Source: Oscillospiraceae bacterium (lineage in GTDB: Bacteria > Bacillota > Clostridia > Oscillospirales > Acutalibacteraceae). Taken from it: DNA of 64,000 nt. The notes beneath the pieces are model-generated. The model was not told the origin of the DNA, ran no database searches, and saw only the letters and a list, made by a program, of their open reading frames with translations. Positions 58,220 to 64,000 of this stretch are shown here, in pieces (within the stretch, counting starts at the first letter, position 1; every line of letters starts with the position of its first letter). A program made the position numbers and the translations under genes. The stretch is from positions 1 through 64,000 of the forward strand of contig SVOY01000003.1 in assembly GCA_015066105.1 (NCBI GenBank), in the 5' to 3' direction.

Positions 58220-59194
58220 ATGAAAAGAATATTTACTTTAACAATAACTGTTATTATGTGCTTTTCATTTTGTGCTTGCAGTAATAATGAAACAGCTGCA
58301 CCACAAAATGAAGCAACTACTTCACCTACAACAATTAACGCTTCACCAACACTAGAAACCACTTTGCCTACAACAGTCAACACTTTACAGGTTCCTTCTA
58401 TAGGTGCCGCCTCTGTTATCAACGAAGGCCCTTGCGGCGCAACAACAACATATAAGCTCTACGACAACGGTGTGCTTACTGTATCGGGCACAGGTGAAAT
58501 TACCGACACATTTACAAAATTCAATGACTATATTAAATATATTAAAATTGAAGAAGGTATAACATCTATAGGTAATAAAGCTTTTGCAGATTTAAACAGC
58601 TGTGAAATAGCTGAGTTACCATCAACACTCAAGATTATTAAAACAGCTGCTTTTGCTAACAGCTCACATTTAGTAAGTGTTAACCTTCCTGAAGGTCTTG
58701 ATATCATCGAAAGAAATGCTTTTTATTTTACCAACTTGAAGAGTGCAGATGTTCCAGGTACCGTTGATTATGTGGATGCAGGTGCATTTTCTTACTGTGC
58801 CATTGAAGAGCTTTATCTTCGAAACGGAGTTGGAGAAATCAGAGACAACGCCTTTGCAGGGAATGAAATGATATTAGTTGTTATTCCAGGAAGTGTTAAG
58901 AATGTTGGAGCCGATGCCTTCAGTAACTGTAAAAACCTGGAAACCGTTATTTTATGTGATGGTGTAGAATATATTGCAGGAGGAGCTTTAGAAAACATTA
59001 AAAGTCTTGCTGTACCTAACAGTGTTAATTATATTGGATTCTCAGATATGGGTCAGCCTAACCCCACCAACGACTCGAGCAAGGTTTATTGCAACGATGG
59101 TTCATACGCCACAACAAGATTCAGCACTGTAACTGACATTATCGTTGGATATGACGGATTTATCAAAAACTATAATCTCGAAAATTACATATAA
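58220..59194 (+). CDS. BspA-type leucine-rich repeat lipoprotein
   Basis: 324 residues from ATG 58220 with AAAGGA. The signal region KRIFTLTITVIMCFSFCACS has a lipobox-like CAC, so lipidation is likely though the box is imperfect. A Thr/Pro-rich linker (about 25-75) and an N-terminal GPCGATTTYKLYDNGVLTVS block precede six or so LRR_5 (Treponema/BspA-like) repeats such as ITSIGNKAFADLNSCEIAEL and VGEIRDNAFAGNEMILVVIP. LRR_5 proteins bind host or microbial surfaces. Controlled with the divergent XRE gene. Confidence 0.85.
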   Translation: MKRIFTLTITVIMCFSFCACSNNETAAPQNEATTSPTTINASPTLETTLPTTVNTLQVPSIGAASVINEGPCGATTTYKLYDNGVLTVSGTGEITDTFTKFNDYIKYIKIEEGITSIGNKAFADLNSCEIAELPSTLKIIKTAAFANSSHLVSVNLPEGLDIIERNAFYFTNLKSADVPGTVDYVDAGAFSYCAIEELYLRNGVGEIRDNAFAGNEMILVVIPGSVKNVGADAFSNCKNLETVILCDGVEYIAGGALENIKSLAVPNSVNYIGFSDMGQPNPTNDSSKVYCNDGSYATTRFSTVTDIIVGYDGFIKNYNLENYI

Positions 59195-59213
59195 AAAGGC
59201 AAGCACTAACAAC

Positions 59214-59240
59214 AAAAGCAGAGGTCAGACCTCTGCTTTT
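59214..59240. terminator. Bidirectional terminator between LRR lipoprotein and duplicated membrane protein
   Basis: AAAAGCAGAGGT (59214-59225) and ACCTCTGCTTTT (59229-59240), loop CAG. It overlaps the stop codon of the minus-strand gene. Confidence 0.88.
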
Positions 59241-60757
59241 TCGTTAGCATTATTTTTTTGTATTACAAAATCAAGCTTGAAGGGACCCTTGTGACGGTAG
59301 GGATAAATCTTAAGCGCGAGTGCGCCGAGAAGCGCGCCCGATACATTAAGGAATATATCACCCATTGTGTCCATAATCGGGTATCTGCCAAGGTCAAAGT
59401 ATTCAAAAATCGTTTTGATTTTGTCCGTACCGATAAGTCTGGCATAGTCCCAGAACTGAGAATTTGCAAGCTCACCCGTTACAAGGCCGATTATCTGGTC
59501 GCCCGAGAATTCAAAAATCTCCCACAGGGTTGCACACATAAAGCTGAAGCCTGCCGAGGCAAGAAGAATCATTGACTGTGCGGCGGTCTTCTTTTCCTTT
59601 TTGATAAGTGCGCAGGAAAACTCATAGCCTAAAAATACAAGGCCTAAGCCGCAGCTGAAATGCAGAAAGGAATCCCACAGCCTTACCTCGTAATAGAAAT
59701 TGAAAAGATATGCCGTGATTACCGCTATAAAGTCAACAACTATAATTGCCGTCTGCATAAGGGGCTGTATATACTGAAAAACCGTCCATTTGGGCATCAG
59801 CATACACAATTCCCACACAAACATAACACCGAGATTCATCAGTATCTCAACTGAAATAACGGGCTTAAAGGGCTCATCAAACAATGACTTGATGAACAGA
59901 CCGACCATACAAAGTCTGATTATCCACCAGAAAATATAGGTGCGGGTTGAGCAGTTATACTTGAGGCGCCTTACAAAGCCGCTTATTCTTTTGTGGCCGT
60001 CCGTTCCGTTTACTACCGTAAGGTTGTTGCCGTATTCGGCATCGTATTTGTATTTTCCCCTTAAGCGGTAAGGGCGGAGATTTATAAAAATCAGAGCCGC
60101 AAAGGCACTCACGGTGTGAATGACAATGTCTGCCATTATATCCATAAGCGGCTGACGGGCGGAAACAAGGGGCGGAAAAATGCTTTTTGCACGGTCAGTT
60201 CCCTCTGCAAGGGCAACCGACCAGAACTGAGCATTGCCGACCTGACCCGTAAGGTGACCTGCAAGCTGGTCACAAAAGAATTCACCCAGCTCCCACACGT
60301 TAAAGCATATAAAGCCTATACCGAAGGCAACATAGTACACCATAGCCTTTGTAGCGGCAAAATGCTCCCTTTTTATCATTGCATAGGCTATCTCGTAGCC
60401 GTAAAGCACAGCAACAAAGCTGAAAAATGCCTGCATAAGCGGGTCAAAAAAGCGGAAGCTGTAATACAGATTGAAGAAAACACCAAATACCGCAGAAACG
60501 GCAAGGCCTATGTTTATCACCGTATGGATTGACGACGGCAACAGACGGAAAAGGCTTTTTTTCGGCATTGCAAGAGAAAGCTCCCACATAAATGAACCCA
60601 CAAAGCAAAAAGCAATGTGAAGCCTTGATGTAAGGGTGAATGCATCTGATGCAAGGCTTGCACCAAAGGCGGCAAGCATACAAAGCCTCAGCACCCACCA
60701 CAGTATGTAAACGGGCGTTTTGCACCCGCTTTTAAGTCGGGAAATGTACTGTTTCAT
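59225..60757 (-). CDS. Integral membrane protein made of two tandem homologous halves (DUF2238/YjdF-like)
   Basis: 510 residues from ATG 60757; GGAGG sits 6 nt upstream, while the ATG at 60763 is too close to it. Each half has about six helices and shares landmarks: ILWWVLRLCMLAAFG / IFWWIIRLCMVGLF; MWELSLAMPKKSLF / VWELCMLMPKWTVF; FNLYYSFRFFDPLMQAF / FNFYYEVRLWDSFLHF; GYEIAYAMIKREH / GYEFSCALIKKEK; FNVWELGEFFCDQLAGHLTG / CATLWEIFEFSGDQIIGLVTG; PLMDIMADIVIHTVSA / PIMDTMGDIFLNVSGA. The conserved Glu-x2-Glu-Phe and Asp residues in helices resemble the DUF2238 family. The function is unknown. Confidence 0.85.
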   Translation of the reverse strand: MKQYISRLKSGCKTPVYILWWVLRLCMLAAFGASLASDAFTLTSRLHIAFCFVGSFMWELSLAMPKKSLFRLLPSSIHTVINIGLAVSAVFGVFFNLYYSFRFFDPLMQAFFSFVAVLYGYEIAYAMIKREHFAATKAMVYYVAFGIGFICFNVWELGEFFCDQLAGHLTGQVGNAQFWSVALAEGTDRAKSIFPPLVSARQPLMDIMADIVIHTVSAFAALIFINLRPYRLRGKYKYDAEYGNNLTVVNGTDGHKRISGFVRRLKYNCSTRTYIFWWIIRLCMVGLFIKSLFDEPFKPVISVEILMNLGVMFVWELCMLMPKWTVFQYIQPLMQTAIIVVDFIAVITAYLFNFYYEVRLWDSFLHFSCGLGLVFLGYEFSCALIKKEKKTAAQSMILLASAGFSFMCATLWEIFEFSGDQIIGLVTGELANSQFWDYARLIGTDKIKTIFEYFDLGRYPIMDTMGDIFLNVSGALLGALALKIYPYRHKGPFKLDFVIQKNNANEKAEV

Positions 60758-60839
60758 CAGCATCCTCCGAAAAATTACAAATTATTAAGAAGTATAACAC
60801 ACTTTTTCAGTTTTGTCATCACTTTTTTAGAAATAAAAG

Positions 60840-60870
60840 CGCAGAGGTTGATTTTTTATCTTCCTCTGCG
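60840..60870 (-). terminator. Terminator of the 159-aa gene
   Basis: CGCAGAGG (60840-60847) and CCTCTGCG (60863-60870), 15-nt loop, 12 nt after the stop; CTTTTATTTC follows on the minus strand. Confidence 0.75.
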
Positions 60871-60882
60871 GTTTTGCTTTTA

Positions 60883-61362
60883 TTATTCTGCTTCTTCTTC
60901 GTCCTCAAGCTCTTCAAGAATTTCCTCCTGATTAGTGAAAAACTTGATTTTGTTGATGGGAACACCGAGCACCTTTTCACAGCTTGCAACCATAAGTGAC
61001 ATCATATTTGACTCAATAACAGTGTTAATCATTGCAAAGTCAACAAGCACCTTAAGCTGTGCCTTGATAAATTCATCGTCCTTGTCATCAAAAAAGCTGT
61101 CCTCAACCTCGCTGACGGTCACGCCTGCAAGAGACATATCCTGGTCGTAGATATCCTTGTTGCTGATGAAACACTTTTGCATAATTGAAAGCATCTGCTC
61201 CCTTTTGCCTGCCTTAACGGCATTGTTGAGAGAGGTTGTTTTAAGCTGAACCCTGAAATTGAGCTTGCAGCTTTTTACAACTGCCGAAGCAAGCCTTACA
61301 AGGTCGGGATTGATTTTTTCGGGCACAAAAACCTCGTTGCCTTTTTTGTAAAAATAGGTCAT
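60883..61362 (-). CDS. Hypothetical cytosolic protein with acidic tail
   Basis: 159 residues, no signal or membrane segment. It begins MTYFYKKGNEVFVPEKINPD and is mostly helical, ending in an acidic run (EEILEELEDEEEAE). No family is recognised. It may form a separate unit: GGAG-type site upstream and its own terminator. The GH36-like gene ends 74 nt upstream. Confidence 0.75.
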   Translation of the reverse strand: MTYFYKKGNEVFVPEKINPDLVRLASAVVKSCKLNFRVQLKTTSLNNAVKAGKREQMLSIMQKCFISNKDIYDQDMSLAGVTVSEVEDSFFDDKDDEFIKAQLKVLVDFAMINTVIESNMMSLMVASCEKVLGVPINKIKFFTNQEEILEELEDEEEAE

Positions 61363-61435
61363 TTTTTATTCTCCGTTCTTTTAATTTGTAGGACGGTTTA
61401 TTTTAACAAGTTTAATTGCGTTTGTCAATGATTTA

Positions 61436-62935
61436 TCACCAATTATAAGTCACGGTTCTGCCGTCAATTTCCCACTCACGGGGCATTTTGTTTTCGTATA
61501 TGTCAAGGGGTCTGAAGCTGTGCGGCTGATTGAAGGCAATATATGCCTTGCGAAGGTCGCATTTCTTTTTTTCGCTTATTTTATCCGTGCAGGAAACGAA
61601 AAGCGGTGTATTACTGTGTGAAAGCAGATGAAGCCACTGACTGTTTTTCTCCCAGGGTATTTTATCCCCTACTATACCTACGCAGTCGGCATCGCACATA
61701 TAAAAGACCTCATTCTGCGCAAGGCGGAAGGCAAGGGTGTTAACGCCCATCTCCTTTGTGCGCTTCCATTCAAGGCCGCTTGTGTCGTCGCCGGTGCGGT
61801 AAATGTGCACATTGCCCACAGACAAATGGGATATAGTGTTACAGCCGATTATAAGCATATCTCCTGCCGTCTCCTTTATAAGGCGGTAAAAGTCAAGCAC
61901 AATTTCTGCATTGGTTCTGGTTTTATCGTAAAAATGCCAACCTTCGGTTTTAGTAACTCTGTCGCCCATATCACCGCCGTAAAGGCCGAAAAGGTCAGCT
62001 GTGGTAAAATCGTGCTTCAAAAGCTCATAGCCCCAGCCCTTTATTCTTTCAATGTCGGCCTTTATATATTCTCTGGCCTCGGGATGTGTGGGGTCGAGGT
62101 ACTGTCTGCCGCCCTTTCTTGTAAGCTTCCACGCCTTTTTGATTTTTCTGTCCTTATTGCGGAGAAGTCTCACCCATATGCCGGGCCTTACACCAAGCTC
62201 CTTTATTTCATCGGCAAGCTTTTTAATATCCTTGAATTTTCTGTTGGGATACCAGGGCCCTGCACAGCTGTTGAGCTGCCAGCAATCGTCAATAACCTCA
62301 AAGGGCTTGTTATCTAGGCCCTCGGAAAGCTCAGCCTGAAAAGCCGCATCGGCAACAATCTGCTTATAGCTGCTTTTTCCGTAGGCGTAGTACCAGTTAT
62401 TGCCGCCGTAAACCCGCGTTTCGGGAAGTATAGCACCCGTGCTCATTTTTTTGCAGAAATCCTTAAGGTTGTCAATCGTTTCTGCATTATCATAAAAGGC
62501 ACAGATAAAGCTTGCAACACACAGTTTTCTGCCGTCAAGGTGAACTCCGTTGCCGCCGTTTCTTACGTCAACAAGGGCAGATATGCCGCTTTTATCAAAG
62601 CGGAAGCTGACAAAGGAATTACAGCAGGTTTTCACACCGAGACAAAAGCAGGTCTTCTTATCCGTAGCAATAAAATACCAGGGCATGGGGCGGTTGTTAT
62701 CGCAAAGCCTGACAAAGCCGAGGTCGGCATAGCTTCTCTCCCAGGCATCGCCGAGAACAAGGGTGTTTTCATCGGCCTGCACATCCCACTTAAGCTCAAT
62801 GAACTTCGGTCTGTCCGCCGTTGCGGTAAGATAAAGGTCAAAGGCATTTTCCTTCAAATCGGTTTCAAGGTGTGCATCGTTAACGGCGCCCTCACAGATT
62901 ATTTTTGCGGTGAAGGCTTTAATGTCAAATTTCAC
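61436..62935 (-). CDS. Clan GH-D alpha-galactosidase-like glycoside hydrolase (GH36/27-related)
   Basis: 499 residues from a GTG start at 62935 with GGGGGA upstream. A beta-rich N-terminal domain (about 1-170) precedes a TIM barrel. Barrel marks are GGNNWYYAYG, EVIDDCWQLN (substrate-binding Asp pair near 216), RPGIWVRLL, the nucleophile segment WGYELLKHDFTT (Asp309), and HIYRTGDDTSG with the acid/base Asp near 383-384. There is no signal peptide, so it acts on imported oligosaccharides. The substrate is probably an alpha-galactoside or related sugar. Close to the DUF4434/FN3 gene. Confidence 0.85.
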   Translation of the reverse strand: MKFDIKAFTAKIICEGAVNDAHLETDLKENAFDLYLTATADRPKFIELKWDVQADENTLVLGDAWERSYADLGFVRLCDNNRPMPWYFIATDKKTCFCLGVKTCCNSFVSFRFDKSGISALVDVRNGGNGVHLDGRKLCVASFICAFYDNAETIDNLKDFCKKMSTGAILPETRVYGGNNWYYAYGKSSYKQIVADAAFQAELSEGLDNKPFEVIDDCWQLNSCAGPWYPNRKFKDIKKLADEIKELGVRPGIWVRLLRNKDRKIKKAWKLTRKGGRQYLDPTHPEAREYIKADIERIKGWGYELLKHDFTTADLFGLYGGDMGDRVTKTEGWHFYDKTRTNAEIVLDFYRLIKETAGDMLIIGCNTISHLSVGNVHIYRTGDDTSGLEWKRTKEMGVNTLAFRLAQNEVFYMCDADCVGIVGDKIPWEKNSQWLHLLSHSNTPLFVSCTDKISEKKKCDLRKAYIAFNQPHSFRPLDIYENKMPREWEIDGRTVTYNW

Positions 62936-62976
62936 GCAAGTATCCCCCTTTTTGCTTTTTCAGCGTATATCTTTGC

Positions 62977-64000
62977 TCAGTTTACGGTGATTTTCCCCGT
63001 GCTGTTACCTGCGGCATCAACGGCTTCAATGGTATACACACTGCTTGAATTTCCGTTTTCATCGGTAACGGAATTCACTTCCGTGCCGTAATACTTATCA
63101 ACTCTTGCAAGGAATTCGCCGTCCTTTTCAAGGCGGTAATAAGCAATGCCGAAATTGTCCTCTGCCTCATCCCAGGAAATTTCAATGCCCTTTTCGGTCT
63201 GAAGCTTCTTTAAATTTCCGGGAGCCTCGGGTGCCTCTTTTTCAAGCACGTATCCGTTTTCAACATAGTCGTAATATGTATTTATAAAAGCAGGGTTTAC
63301 ATTTGAGGGGCTGTAGTAGTGATTATAGGAGAAGGTTATAATGCTTTCGGCATACCTTGAGGCAATATCCATCTGACGGGTAAAGCGGTCAAGGGTTGCG
63401 GTAATGTTGGATTTATACTCCGTGATTTTGGGTGAAAGCGCACCGCCGAGGGTTTCGCTTGCAATGGCACCGTCAAAGTTTTCACAGTTTGCCCAGAGCT
63501 TTATGTCTGCCTTGCAGGTATCAAAGGCCGCCTTGTAAATTTTCCAGGTCATTTCAAGGCTCTTTTCCCTTGTCCATTTTGCACCTATTGCATCCTGGGG
63601 CGCAAAAATGTCACCATCTCTGAAATGCACCTTGCTGAAAAATCTCACATAGCTGCAAAGGGTGGTAATGGGTCCCGTTGCGATATATTCCGAATAGAAG
63701 GGGCTCATAAGCAGAGGCTTTGAAGCGTCAACCTCATTGATTCTGTCAATTATATGATTTATGCCCTTTATTATTCCGTCCAGGGTAAGCTGACAGAGAA
63801 AGCCGTTGCTGATTTCGGGAGTGTAATACCAGCCGTAAAGGCTGTCCTTATACTTTTCACCGTATTTGTTGTATATATCCTCCATCATATCGCCGGCTAC
63901 GCGGCAAACATCCTGATAAAGTGAGCCTATGCCCGCCTCGCTCCAGAAATCGTCAAACATTGAAAGGCCGACAAAAACCTTGATGCCTGCATCCTGACAG
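62977..64000 (-). CDS. DUF4434 TIM-barrel-like protein with C-terminal FN3 domain (5' end outside window)
   Basis: At least 341 residues; the frame is open to the window edge, where it reads CQDAGIKVFVGLSMFDDFW, so the start lies beyond 64000. A DUF4434-type glycosidase-like barrel includes YGWYYTPEISNG, PLLMSPFYSEYIATGP, APQDAIGAKW and LWANCENFDG. A C-terminal FN3 domain follows (APGNLKKLQTEKGIEISWDE...YTIEAVDAAGN). Members occur near polysaccharide-degradation genes. A signal peptide, if any, is off-window. Transcribed toward the GH36-like gene with 41 nt between them. Confidence 0.85.
   Translation of the reverse strand, partial: CQDAGIKVFVGLSMFDDFWSEAGIGSLYQDVCRVAGDMMEDIYNKYGEKYKDSLYGWYYTPEISNGFLCQLTLDGIIKGINHIIDRINEVDASKPLLMSPFYSEYIATGPITTLCSYVRFFSKVHFRDGDIFAPQDAIGAKWTREKSLEMTWKIYKAAFDTCKADIKLWANCENFDGAIASETLGGALSPKITEYKSNITATLDRFTRQMDIASRYAESIITFSYNHYYSPSNVNPAFINTYYDYVENGYVLEKEAPEAPGNLKKLQTEKGIEISWDEAEDNFGIAYYRLEKDGEFLARVDKYYGTEVNSVTDENGNSSSVYTIEAVDAAGNSTGKITVN

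Overview
The window looks like a chromosomal segment of a low-to-mid GC Gram-positive anaerobe of class Clostridia, most likely Oscillospirales/Oscillospiraceae-type gut bacteria. The basis is the hrcA-grpE-dnaK-dnaJ operon with perfect CIRCE operators, near-consensus sigma-A promoters with 16-18 nt spacers, strong AGGAGG ribosome-binding sites, ECF-type vitamin uptake, an LCP cell-wall ligase, GPH sugar symporters, FN3-rich secreted proteins and DUF4434/FN3 proteins. The species assignment is inference; there is no rRNA in the window.

Layout. 1-560: left-edge-truncated IS200/IS605-type element. 648-4741: glycolytic block pgk-tpiA-gpmI (minus strand), interrupted by a four-helix-bundle gene sitting between inverted simple-sequence repeats. 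4984-8881: envelope and hypothetical genes, a 44-codon small gene with its own promoter, and nagB coupled to an FN3 protein. 9066-16015 (plus): NSS symporter, PHP phosphatase, M16 peptidase pair, topoisomerase III. 16016-17990: small redox/DUF896 operon and thiN lying between two inverted copies of a structured intergenic repeat. 17991-25242: a duplicated-domain secreted protein of unknown function, acyltransferase plus membrane protein, uxaA, an acetyltransferase and pgsA. 25341-30444: metA and two secreted proteins, one with a tetranucleotide repeat and a MITE-like repeat in its leader. 30620-36268: GPH transporter, flavoprotein, and a CoA cluster (pantothenate-type S component and coaX divergent from coaBC). 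36500-38818: secreted metallophosphoesterase behind an unrecognised attenuator-like leader RNA, then a secreted esterase. 39049-43905: heat-shock operon. 44066-47296: MBL protein, SLOG protein, RNase P RNA, LCP protein. 47351-52655: catabolic operon with PI-PLC-like, GH4, beta-rich, PHP, GPH transporter and zinc-ribbon genes. 52825-57625: DUF11 protein, htpG under CIRCE, B12/radical-SAM protein, tRNA-Thr(GGU). 57667-64000: AT-rich XRE/lipoprotein pair, duplicated membrane protein, GH36-like glycosidase, and a right-edge-truncated DUF4434/FN3 protein.

How it fits together. Most of the window is housekeeping: glycolysis, protein folding, CoA and thiamine cofactor steps, phospholipid and methionine synthesis, RNase P. 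Around this is a carbohydrate- and surface-oriented accessory layer. The most noteworthy items are (i) the leader RNA at 36533-36688 with a mutually exclusive antiterminator and terminator; (ii) several families of structured intergenic repeats, two with base-pair covariation between copies; (iii) the four-helix-bundle cassette inserted exactly between pgk and tpiA; (iv) the PI-PLC/GH4/PHP/GPH operon, which suggests uptake and breakdown of an unusual phosphorylated glycoside; and (v) HrcA control of htpG. No CRISPR array, prophage or integrase was found.
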